64,000 nt of DNA from Labrys miyagiensis (GTDB lineage Bacteria; Pseudomonadota; Alphaproteobacteria; Rhizobiales; Labraceae), in NCBI RefSeq assembly GCF_030160835.1, contig NZ_BSPC01000024.1, positions 124,001 through 188,000 of the forward strand. Reading direction: 5' to 3'. The notes beneath the pieces were generated by a model. That model was not told where the DNA came from, made no database searches, and was given only the letters and a program-made list of their open reading frames with translations. Shown piece by piece: positions 28,472-36,392 of this stretch; positions within the stretch are counted from its first letter, which is position 1, and the number at the start of each line of letters is the position of its first letter. Made by a program: the position numbers and the translations under genes.

Positions 28472-29695
28472 ATGACCATCAAAGACAGCATCCGGACCCA
28501 TCTCGAGGCAGAGCGGTCGCGCCAGACCGAATTCCTGGCCGAACTCGTGCGCGTGCCTTCGGACAACCCGGCCGGCGACTGCGCCGCCCATGCCGAGCGC
28601 GCCGCCCGCATGTTCGAGGGCCTCGGCTTCACGGTCGAGCGCCACGTCGTGCCGGAGGCGCTGGTGCGCGAGCACGGCATGATCTCGGCCACCAACCTGA
28701 TCGTGCGCAAGCGTTTCGGTGACGGGCCGGTGATCGCCCTCAACGCCCATGGCGACGTGGTGCCTCCCGGCGAAGGCTGGACGCACAACCCCTATGGCGC
28801 CGAGATCGTCGATGGCTGGATGTATGGCCGCGGCGTCGCCGTGTCGAAGTCCGACTTCGCCACCTATGGCTTCGCGCTGCTGGCGCTGGAGCAGCTCGGC
28901 AAGCCACTCAAGGGCACGGTGGAACTGCACCTGACCTATGACGAGGAAGCGGGCGGCGAGATCGGCCCGGCCTGGCTACTCTCCGAGGGCCTGACCAAGC
29001 CGGATCTCGCTCTCGCGGCCGGCTTCTCCTATGCCGTCGTCAATGCCCATAATGGCTGCCTGCATCTCGAAGTCGAGGTCAATGGCCGCTCGGCCCATGC
29101 GGCCAAGCCCTGGACCGGCGTCGACGCGCTGGAGGCTGCCACCAACATTCTCGGTGCGCTCTACACCTGGCGCGCCTCGCTGGCGACACGTGTCTCGGCT
29201 GTGCCGGGCATCGGCGCGCCGCAGCTCACCGTCGGCCTGATCCATGGCGGCATCAACACCAATGTCGTACCCGACCGCGTCACCTTCCGCCTCGACCGCC
29301 GCATGGTGCCCGAGGAGAAGGGCGATGCCGTGGAAGCAGAACTGCGCCGGGTGATCGAGGGCGCCGCCCAAGCGACGCCCGCCGCCAAGGTGGAAGTGCG
29401 TCGCATTCTCCTGGCCGAGCCGCTGACCCCGCTGCCGGGTTCCGAGCGCCTGTCGGAGGCGCTGTGCCGCGAGGCAAGCCAGGTGATGGGCGTGCCTGTC
29501 ACGACGAATGGCGTGCCGCTCTACACCGATGCCCGGCACTATGCGGCCAAGAACATCCCGATCGTGCTCTACGGCGCGGGTCCTCGCACCATCGAGGAAG
29601 CCAACGCCCATCGGGCGGATGAACGGCTCTTTCTGCCGGACCTCTACAAGGCGACCGAAGTGGTGGCCTGCGCGCTCGCGGATGTCTTGGGGTAA
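28472..29695 (+). CDS. M20-family metallohydrolase, substrate unknown
   Basis: 407 residues of the ArgE/DapE/CPG2 type: LNAHGDVVPPGEGW (His and Asp), DEEAGGEIG (general base and ligand), dimerisation domain around GRSAHAAKPWTG and a late NAHRADE histidine. The motif that normally reads GRGxxDMK, supplying the bridging aspartate, reads GRGVAVSKSD, so that Asp is Val. It follows allC by 11 nt and ends the operon. No separate ureidoglycolate or ureidoglycine enzyme is visible nearby, so it may act on one of those or on another N-carbamoyl compound. Confidence 0.85.
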   Translation: MTIKDSIRTHLEAERSRQTEFLAELVRVPSDNPAGDCAAHAERAARMFEGLGFTVERHVVPEALVREHGMISATNLIVRKRFGDGPVIALNAHGDVVPPGEGWTHNPYGAEIVDGWMYGRGVAVSKSDFATYGFALLALEQLGKPLKGTVELHLTYDEEAGGEIGPAWLLSEGLTKPDLALAAGFSYAVVNAHNGCLHLEVEVNGRSAHAAKPWTGVDALEAATNILGALYTWRASLATRVSAVPGIGAPQLTVGLIHGGINTNVVPDRVTFRLDRRMVPEEKGDAVEAELRRVIEGAAQATPAAKVEVRRILLAEPLTPLPGSERLSEALCREASQVMGVPVTTNGVPLYTDARHYAAKNIPIVLYGAGPRTIEEANAHRADERLFLPDLYKATEVVACALADVLG

Positions 29696-29732
29696 GCGAT
29701 GGGGCGGGGGGGCAGCATAAGGGCGCAACGCG

Positions 29733-29984
29733 AAAGCCTCCCCCACGAAGCTGGGGGAGGTGGGCCGCCGACGGGCTCGGCGTCTCAGAATAGGGCGCTA
29801 CGCCAAGCCTCCCCCACGAAGCTGGGGGAGGTGTCGCGACGAAGTCGTGACGGAGGGGGTGTGGGCAGAAAAGGGCGAGGGAACCGCCAAGCTAAGATTT
29901 CGCTTCCCTTGCTTTATCCTGGCCACACCCCCTCCGACCTCACTTCGTTCGGCCACCTCCCCCAGCTTCGTGGGGGAGGCTTTC
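29733..29984. repeat. Large composite palindrome (cctcccccacgaag family), copy 1
   Basis: Unit hairpins of cctccccca-cgaagct-gggggagg at 29737-29761 and 29808-29831 are followed by a long arm to 29872 and its mirror at 29922-29984 (ccacaccccctccg onward). It fills the space between the convergent M20 and puuD genes. Related copies lie at 60194-60222 and 62424-62632. Confidence 0.85.
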
Positions 29985-30001
29985 GCGCGGTGCTCTTCAA
30001 G

Positions 30002-31273
30002 CTAACGTACCGCAACCTTCACCGCGCCATCAGCTCCCGCCGTCTTGCCCTCACCTTTCAGCAGCCAGTCCCTGAGGACGTGCCGCTCGTCCATCGTCAT
30101 CTCCGTCACGTTGTTGGGCGGCATGGCGTGGGTCATCACGGCCTGGATCAGCACTTCATGGGCGTTGCGGGCGACATTGGTGGGGGTGTCGAGCAGGATA
30201 CCCTTCGGTGGCGTGTTGATGCCCTGCCAGACCGGCGTGGTGGCGTGGCAGACGGTGCAGCGGCGCGTAAGCACGTCGCTGACCTGGGGAGGCACGGTGC
30301 TGGCGAGCACCGTATCCGTGGTCTTGGGGGCTTCCAGCGCGCCGAGGTCGAAGGCATCGCGGAAGGCCGGCGAGGAATAGGCGCTGAGCGAGATGGCGCC
30401 CCAGACCAGCAGGGCCGCAACCACCCAGGTCCACCATTTGTCGCCACGGCCGGCGTGGCGCTCGTTGTAGAACACACGGATCAGCGCGCCGGCGATCAGG
30501 ATGGCGCCCACCACCACGAAGGCATAGGGGCTCGAATAGGTGAGTGGATAATGGTTGGACAGCATCAGGAACAGCACGGGCAGGGTCAGGTAGTTGTTGT
30601 GCGCCGAACGCTGCTTGGCCGCCTTGCCGAGCGCGGGATCGGGTTCCTGCCCGGCCTTGAGGGCGGCGATCACCTTATGCTGGTTGGGGATGATGACGAA
30701 GAACACATTGGCCGACATCATCGTCGCCATCAGCGCGCCGGTGTGGATGAAGGCGCCGCGGGCCGAGAACATCTGCTGGAAGAACCAGGCCATGAACACC
30801 ACGAACGCGAAGCCGATGGCGGCCAGCCTGGTGTCATCCTTGCCGATCGGCGACTTGCAGAGATAATCGTAGAACAGCCAGCCGATGGCGAGGCCGCCGA
30901 TGCCGATGCAGAAGGCGGCCAGCGGCGACAATTCGCGCACGCTCGGATCGATCAGCAACAGGCTCGACTGGGCATAGTAGACCCAGAGCAGCAGGCAGAA
31001 GCCGCTAAGCCAGGTCGAATAGGACTGCCATTTGTGCCAGGTGAGCTCCTCCGGCAGGAAGTCCGGCGCAACCAGGTATTTGCGCACCTGATAAAAGCCG
31101 CCGCCATGCACCTCCCAGGCCTCGCCCCCCTTGCCTTCCGGAATGTCCGGCGTGCGGCGAATGCTGGCGTCCAGATGCATGAAGTAAAACGAGGAGCCGA
31201 TCCACGCTATGCCCGTAATGACATGGGTCCAGCGCAGGAGCAAACTGCCCCACTCATACAGGGTCATCAACAT
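30002..31273 (-). CDS. puuD: PuuD, membrane urate hydroxylase with cytochrome c domain
   Basis: 423 residues: eight or so membrane helices (WTHVITGIAWIGSSFYFMH first; SANVFFVIIPNQHKV later) and a C-terminal periplasmic heme domain with CTVCH at 339-343 and a late Met ligand region (THAMPPNN). It oxidises urate to 5-hydroxyisourate and delivers electrons to the respiratory chain instead of making peroxide. The ATG at 31273 follows GGGAGA. It faces the M20 gene and diverges from a LysR gene. Confidence 0.95.
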   Translation of the reverse strand: MLMTLYEWGSLLLRWTHVITGIAWIGSSFYFMHLDASIRRTPDIPEGKGGEAWEVHGGGFYQVRKYLVAPDFLPEELTWHKWQSYSTWLSGFCLLLWVYYAQSSLLLIDPSVRELSPLAAFCIGIGGLAIGWLFYDYLCKSPIGKDDTRLAAIGFAFVVFMAWFFQQMFSARGAFIHTGALMATMMSANVFFVIIPNQHKVIAALKAGQEPDPALGKAAKQRSAHNNYLTLPVLFLMLSNHYPLTYSSPYAFVVVGAILIAGALIRVFYNERHAGRGDKWWTWVVAALLVWGAISLSAYSSPAFRDAFDLGALEAPKTTDTVLASTVPPQVSDVLTRRCTVCHATTPVWQGINTPPKGILLDTPTNVARNAHEVLIQAVMTHAMPPNNVTEMTMDERHVLRDWLLKGEGKTAGADGAVKVAVR

Positions 31274-31490
31274 TGGTACCGTTCTCCCGTTCGTTTCGGC
31301 ACCTTGGGCCCGCCGCTTCGCGGTGGATGGCCTGGTGCCTGGTTGTTCCCCAACTGTGCAAGAGCCGCCTGCCGCTCAAACGGACAGGCAAGAATCCCGC
31401 CAGATCTAGTGCCAGGCGCGTCGAAGAGGGCTGGCTGCCCCATTCGCTCGTCCTCTCTGTTCTCTAACAGGCCCCAAGGAACTGCCTGCC

Positions 31491-32444
31491 ATGCTTGAAA
31501 ATTTCCGTTCCTTCGCACGCGCCGTCGAAGCCGGCAGCTTCTCAGAAGCCGGCCGGCGCATGCGCGTCTCCGCCAATGTGATCAGCCAGCGCATCCAGGC
31601 CCTGGAGACGCATCTGGGCTGCCGCCTGTTCAACCGTACGACCCGGAACATGGGCCTCACGGAACAGGGCCGGATCTTTTACGACCATGTCATCGACGCC
31701 CTGCATGCCATCGACATGGCCGAGGCCAATATCGGTGAACTCGGCGCCATGCCGCTGGGTTCGATCCGCGTGGCCGCACCGCTCGGTCTCGGCCGGCGCC
31801 TGGTGGCCAGCGCGGCGGCGGCCTATCGCGAGAAGCATCCCCAGATCGACGTGCAGCTTCGCCTCTCTGAGCGCCGGCTCGATATCATCGCCGAATCCTG
31901 CGATCTCGCGCTTCAATTCGTAACCTATGCCGATTCTTCGATGATCATGCGCAAGATCGCCGATGCCGAGCGCGTGCTTTGTGCCGCACCCAACTATATC
32001 GAGCGCGCTGGCATGCCGATGACGCCAGCGGACCTGGCCAATCATCAGTGCCTGCTCCTGCGCTTCCCCGGCTCGCGCGAATTCCGCTGGCCGCTGAGCC
32101 AGGACGGCGAGGAGATCAGCGTGCCGATCAAGGGTTCGCTCGACGCCGATGACGGCGACGTGCTCACCAACTGGGCCCTCGATGGCCACGGTATCGTGCT
32201 CAAACCTGTGTTCGAAATCGCCGATGCGCTTGCCCAAGGTCGTCTCGTCCCCGTTTTGACCGCCAATCCGCCGCCGCCTGCCACGCTGGCGGTGCTCTAT
32301 CCGACGCGAAATCTCGTACCGCTCAAGGTGAAGGCCTTTGCCGACCTGCTCGTGGAGCGTGGCCGGCGCTATATCGCCGCCGAGCTCGCGCGGCTCGGCC
32401 CCTTGCCGTCAGGCCCGAATCCGTTGCCCGAGGGCGAGGCCTGA
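31491..32444 (+). CDS. LysR-family regulator next to puuD
   Basis: 317 residues: LysR winged helix (MLENFRSFARAVEAGSFSEAG, SANVISQRIQALE) and an effector domain. The last ~20 residues are Pro/Gly-rich. It diverges from puuD (217 nt apart) and precedes uraH, so it is the likely regulator of the urate-to-allantoin step. AAGGA lies 10 nt upstream. Confidence 0.92.
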   Translation: MLENFRSFARAVEAGSFSEAGRRMRVSANVISQRIQALETHLGCRLFNRTTRNMGLTEQGRIFYDHVIDALHAIDMAEANIGELGAMPLGSIRVAAPLGLGRRLVASAAAAYREKHPQIDVQLRLSERRLDIIAESCDLALQFVTYADSSMIMRKIADAERVLCAAPNYIERAGMPMTPADLANHQCLLLRFPGSREFRWPLSQDGEEISVPIKGSLDADDGDVLTNWALDGHGIVLKPVFEIADALAQGRLVPVLTANPPPPATLAVLYPTRNLVPLKVKAFADLLVERGRRYIAAELARLGPLPSGPNPLPEGEA

Positions 32445-32635
32445 TGGAACCTATCAAGCAGCAGAACGGGCTTCGACAGAAGAGCCCTTCACATCGAAAC
32501 ATCTTCGCAAAATATTTGGAAATAGCCGGCTGAGAATTCGCTATCGTCACCAAAACCTTTTGCGAGAGCAAGGCGGCGCTTCCGCTTGAGCGCGCTTTGC
32601 TGCAGGTGAACCGAAACCGACAGGGATGAAGCGAA

Positions 32636-32989
32636 ATGGGCAGGCTTTCCACGCATGTTCTCGATATCAGCCGAGGCAAACCGGCTGCTGGCGTCACCAT
32701 CGAACTCCAGCGCCTGGAGGCATCCGGCGGCCGGATTCCGGTCGTCACCGTGACGACCAATGCCGACGGGCGCACCGACCAGCCCCTGATGGCGGGCGAG
32801 GCCTTTATTCCCGGTGTCTACGAGCTGATCTTTCACATCGGTGCCTATTTCCGCGGCAAGGACGTTGCCAGCGCCGGCGACTTCCTGGACGTCGTGCCGA
32901 TCCGCGTCACCCTCTCCGACAAGGACGGCCACTACCATGTGCCCCTGGTCTGCTCGCCCTTTGCCTATTCCACCTATCGCGGTTCATGA
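32636..32989 (+). CDS. uraH: 5-hydroxyisourate hydrolase
   Basis: 117 residues, the exact size of the transthyretin-like HIUase. Catalytic histidine in STHVLD at residue ~7, arginine in DGRTDQP, and the signature C-terminus YSTYRGS. It hydrolyses the PuuD product to OHCU. It is followed after 3 nt by the PuuE-UraD fusion, which performs the next step. The 191 nt before it hold no clear promoter. Confidence 0.96.
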   Translation: MGRLSTHVLDISRGKPAAGVTIELQRLEASGGRIPVVTVTTNADGRTDQPLMAGEAFIPGVYELIFHIGAYFRGKDVASAGDFLDVVPIRVTLSDKDGHYHVPLVCSPFAYSTYRGS

Positions 32990-32992
32990 GCG

Positions 32993-34435
32993 ATGAGCCC
33001 CAGGACAATCGCCGCGGCCACCGATGCCGCCTATGACCGCGATCTCGTCGGCTATGCCGGCAAGCCCCCGCACGCCGCCTGGCCGGACAAGGCCCGCATC
33101 TGCCTGCAATTCGTGGTGAACTACGAGGAAGGCGGGGAGAATTGCGTGCTGCACGGCGATGCCGGCTCGGAGGCCTTTCTGTCCGAGATCGTCAATGCCC
33201 TGCCCTGGCCCGGCCAGCGCAACATGAACATGGAATCGATCTATGAATATGGCTCGCGCGTCGGCTTCTGGCGCCTGCATCGCCTGTTCACGGAACGCAG
33301 GATCCCGGTCACCGTCTTCGGTATCGCCACGGCCATGGCGCGCAATCCGCGGGCTGTTACGGCCATGCAGGACGCCGGCTGGGAGATCGCCAGCCACGGC
33401 TTGAAATGGATCGACTATCACGATTTCAGCGAGGAGGACGAGCGCGACCACATCACCGCGGCCATCCGCCTGCACAAGCAGGTCACGGGGCAGCGCCCTC
33501 TCGGCTTCTACCAGGGCCGCAACTCCGACCATACGCTCAAGCTCGTCATGGAAGACAGCGGCTTTCTCTATTCGGCTGATTCCTATGCCGACGAGCTGCC
33601 CTATTGGGTGGAAGGTCCACAAGGGCCGCATCTCATCGTGCCCTATACGCTCGATGCCAACGATATGCGCTTTGCCACGACGCAGGGCTTCAACAGCGGC
33701 GATCAGTTCTTCGCCTATCTAAAGGATAGCTTCGACACTCTCTACACGGAGGGCGCCGAGCGCCCGGCCATGCTCTCCATCGGCCTGCATTGCCGCCTCG
33801 TCGGCCGGCCGGGGCGGGCGGCGGCGCTGGCGCGCTTCCTCGATTACGCGCAAGGCCATGAGGGCGTCTGGTTCGCCACACGCCTCGACATTGCCCGGCA
33901 CTGGATTCGCCATCATCCGCCGCAGGGCGGTTACCGGCCCACTCATATGCCGCGGGCCCTGTTCGTCGAGCGCTTTGGCGGCGTCTACGAGCATTCGCCC
34001 TGGATCGCCGAGGGCGCCTTTGACAAGGGCCTTGGCCCGGCGGAGGATACGGCCGAGGGCCTGCATGCCGCCTTGGCGGCGGTGCTGGCGGCGGCCCCGG
34101 ACGAGGACAAGCTTGCCCTGATCATGGCCCATCCCGACCTCGCCGGGCGTCTCGCGCAGGCCAAGATGCTGACGGAGGACTCCACCGCCGAGCAGGCTTC
34201 CGCCGGTCTCGACAAGCTCACCCCGGCCGAACTCGCCCGCTTCACCGAGCTCAACGACGCCTACAAGGCGAAGTTCGGCTTCCTGTTCATCATGGCGATC
34301 AAGGGCCGCAGCAAGGCCGACATCGTGGCGGGCTTCGAACGCCGGCTGCAGAACGACCGCGACCAGGAATTCGCCGAGGCGCTGAAGCAGATCGGGGAAA
34401 TCGCACGGCTGCGGTTGAGAGATATGCTGCCGTAG
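32993..34435 (+). CDS. puuE: Bifunctional allantoinase PuuE - OHCU decarboxylase UraD
   Basis: 480 residues. Residues 1-~305 are the metal-independent allantoinase PuuE of the polysaccharide-deacetylase fold (CLQFVVNYEEGGE, EIASHGLKWIDY, YQGRNSDHTLKL). Residues ~315-480 are UraD with intact catalytic residues: His380 in AHPDLAG and Glu400 in STAEQ, then AYKAKFGF. The protein therefore makes S-allantoin from OHCU and opens it to allantoate. It begins 3 nt after uraH without a clear ribosome site, suggesting coupling. It is the active counterpart of the altered domain on the permease. Confidence 0.96.
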   Translation: MSPRTIAAATDAAYDRDLVGYAGKPPHAAWPDKARICLQFVVNYEEGGENCVLHGDAGSEAFLSEIVNALPWPGQRNMNMESIYEYGSRVGFWRLHRLFTERRIPVTVFGIATAMARNPRAVTAMQDAGWEIASHGLKWIDYHDFSEEDERDHITAAIRLHKQVTGQRPLGFYQGRNSDHTLKLVMEDSGFLYSADSYADELPYWVEGPQGPHLIVPYTLDANDMRFATTQGFNSGDQFFAYLKDSFDTLYTEGAERPAMLSIGLHCRLVGRPGRAAALARFLDYAQGHEGVWFATRLDIARHWIRHHPPQGGYRPTHMPRALFVERFGGVYEHSPWIAEGAFDKGLGPAEDTAEGLHAALAAVLAAAPDEDKLALIMAHPDLAGRLAQAKMLTEDSTAEQASAGLDKLTPAELARFTELNDAYKAKFGFLFIMAIKGRSKADIVAGFERRLQNDRDQEFAEALKQIGEIARLRLRDMLP

Positions 34436-34448
34436 GGGGCCAATTCGG

Positions 34449-34521
34449 TGTGCCGGTCTTCAGACCGGCATGCCCTGGACTTGTGTGGCAAGTTGCCGGT
34501 CTGAAGACCGGCACACCAAAG
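34449..34521. repeat. Inverted repeat ggtgtgccggtcttcagacc
   Basis: Arms of about 20 bp at each end, each internally palindromic (ccggtc-tt-cagaccgg type). It sits between the convergent puuE-uraD and AI-2E genes and could act as a bidirectional terminator. Confidence 0.7.
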
Positions 34522-34573
34522 GTGCCCTTCTCGGCGTCGTGGCGCTTCCGTGTCGACCCGAAGGCCCGCCCCG

Positions 34574-35668
34574 TTACGCCTCCAGAAAATGCCCGATCGG
34601 GTTCAGCGGCTTGATGCCGTCGCAGACGATCTTGAAGATGGCGAGCATCGGCACGGCCAGGATGGCGCCGGCCACGCCCCAGGCCCAGAACCAGAAGATC
34701 AGCGACAGGATGACCAGCACGGGATTGAGCGTGAAGCGCCTGGCCAGCAGCATCGGCGTGACGATCTCGCCTTCGATCAGGTGGATCAGGAGATAGGCTC
34801 CGGCCGGCATGAAGGCCGCCAGCGTGCCTTCGATACTGAGCAAGCCGGCGAAGGTGAAGATGGCGACGCCTGCGACCGGGCCCATGATCGGCACATAATT
34901 GAGGATGAAGGCCAACACGCCCCACAGGATGGGATCGCCGAGGCCGGTCGCCCACATCATCAAGGCGGTGGCGATGCCGACGAGCGTGTTCATCAAGGTG
35001 ATGGTGACCAGATAGATCGAGATGTTGTGCTCGATCTGCTGCGAGAGCTCGACCGCCTGGCGCTTGTCGCTGAAGCGCGGCAGGATCTCCACGGTGCGGC
35101 GAAGGAAGGTGTCGCCCGACATCAACAGGAAGAACAGGATCAGGATCGTCTCGAAGAAGCCGCTGGCGAAATGCTGCGTGCCGCGGAAGAGGGTGCCGAG
35201 GAAGTCGATGCCGGGATCGCCGCTCGTCCCCATCTCATGCATGAAGCTCTGGAAGGTCTGGATCGGTCTTGAGAGGAAATGCAGCTTCTCCTGGAGCCGG
35301 GGCAGGCCCTCGGGCAGGCGCCCGGCCCACCCACTCGCCGGGTCGGCCACCGCGGCGCCGAGCCCGACGATCAGGCCGAAAAAGGCGAGGATCACCAAGA
35401 GTGCGGCGAGGCCGCGCGGCACCGAGATGCGGTCGAGCTGGCGCATCGCTGGCTGGAACAGCAGCTTCAGGACGAAGGCGAGGACCAGCGGCAGGAGAAT
35501 GTCGGAGGCGACATAGGCCATGGTCAGCAGCGCCAGCGCCAGCAGGCAGGCCTGGATGACGGTACGGGGATCGACGTGGGAGGGCGTGTCCTCCCTGGTG
35601 GCTTCGGCGGGATCGCTCACCAGGGGCTCGGTCGCCAATGCCGGTTTGGAAAGGATACGATCTTCCAT
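34574..35668 (-). CDS. AI-2E family transporter (UPF0118)
   Basis: 364 residues with about seven to eight membrane helices: paired N-terminal helices (IQACLLALALLTMAYVASDI), the long amphipathic cytoplasmic region, and the conserved PIMGPVAGVAIFTFAGLLS and LLIHLIEGEIVTPMLLARR motifs. Family members export quorum-sensing molecules or act as Na+/H+ antiporters; the substrate is unknown here. ATG 35668 is chosen over longer in-frame starts because a perfect EcfG promoter lies at 35745-35769. It should thus be stress-induced. Confidence 0.9.
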   Translation of the reverse strand: MEDRILSKPALATEPLVSDPAEATREDTPSHVDPRTVIQACLLALALLTMAYVASDILLPLVLAFVLKLLFQPAMRQLDRISVPRGLAALLVILAFFGLIVGLGAAVADPASGWAGRLPEGLPRLQEKLHFLSRPIQTFQSFMHEMGTSGDPGIDFLGTLFRGTQHFASGFFETILILFFLLMSGDTFLRRTVEILPRFSDKRQAVELSQQIEHNISIYLVTITLMNTLVGIATALMMWATGLGDPILWGVLAFILNYVPIMGPVAGVAIFTFAGLLSIEGTLAAFMPAGAYLLIHLIEGEIVTPMLLARRFTLNPVLVILSLIFWFWAWGVAGAILAVPMLAIFKIVCDGIKPLNPIGHFLEA

Positions 35669-35744
35669 CAAGGCCCCCGCGCGCCGTCCGTGAGATGCGC
35701 CTGTCATACGCGCTTTGAGTGAAACTGGCCAACCCACGACGTCA

Positions 35745-35769
35745 AACGTGCGCATCCGGACAAGGTTCC
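35745..35769 (-). promoter_or_regulatory. sigmaEcfG-type promoter for the AI-2E transporter
   Basis: Minus strand GGAAC, 16 nt, CGTTTG: perfect consensus, 76 nt upstream of the chosen start. It lies back to back with a weaker plus-strand element at 35783-35807. Confidence 0.75.
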
Positions 35770-35782
35770 GCGGGGCATCGCC

Positions 35783-35807
35783 GGAACCTATCGCGGCCCG
35801 ACCGGTT
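35783..35807 (+). promoter_or_regulatory. Candidate EcfG-like promoter for the DUF992 gene
   Basis: GGAAC, 16 nt, GGTT: one mismatch in the -10. It lies 42 nt upstream of the ATG. It is supported mainly by the divergent perfect element next to it. Confidence 0.4.
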
Positions 35808-35849
35808 CACGACCAGGTACTTCTCATCGATTTCATGAAAGGATGGACC

Positions 35850-36320
35850 ATGCGTATTCCCGTTGCTCTTGGCTGCGCGGCGCTCGCGGCGTTTGCCGCT
35901 TCGGCCTCACCGGCCTCCGCCAATGCCCGCGTCGGGGTCCTGCGCTGCAGCGTCTCTGGCGGCCTGGGCCTGATCGTCACCTCGTCCAAGCAGATGAGCT
36001 GCGTCTTCCGCTCCAATCGGGGCTATTCCGAACGCTATAATGGCACCATCCGCAAATTCGGCCTCGACATCGGCAAGACCGACCGCGGCACGCTGGTCTG
36101 GGGCGTGTTCGCGCCGAGCCAGGGCCGCCCGCGCGGCGCGTTGGCCGGCAGCTATGTCGGCGTGGGCGCTTCGGCGACGGTGGGCGTGGGCGGCGGCGCC
36201 AATGCGCTGGTCGGCGGCTTCGACCGCTCCTTTACCCTGCAGCCTTTCTCGGCTCAGGCCCAACAAGGCGTCGACCTGGCCGCCGGCGTGGCTTCGCTGG
36301 ACCTGGCTGCTGGCCGCTGA
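35850..36320 (+). CDS. Exported DUF992 protein
   Basis: 156 residues with a signal peptide (RIPVALGCAALAAFAASASP, cleavage near ASA-NA). The mature part matches the DUF992 pattern: VGVLRCSVSGGLGLIVTSSK, CVF, then VWGVFAPS and a Gly-rich YVGVGASATVGVGGGANALVGG run. Two cysteines could form a disulfide. Function is unknown; family members are small periplasmic proteins of rhizobia. AAGGA lies 7 nt before the ATG. Confidence 0.88.
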   Translation: MRIPVALGCAALAAFAASASPASANARVGVLRCSVSGGLGLIVTSSKQMSCVFRSNRGYSERYNGTIRKFGLDIGKTDRGTLVWGVFAPSQGRPRGALAGSYVGVGASATVGVGGGANALVGGFDRSFTLQPFSAQAQQGVDLAAGVASLDLAAGR

Positions 36321-36392
36321 GGGTCGCAGCCTCTCATTCCCAAGAAAGGGTGTGCCGGACTTGAGATCGGCACATCGCGGGCCTTGAATTGG

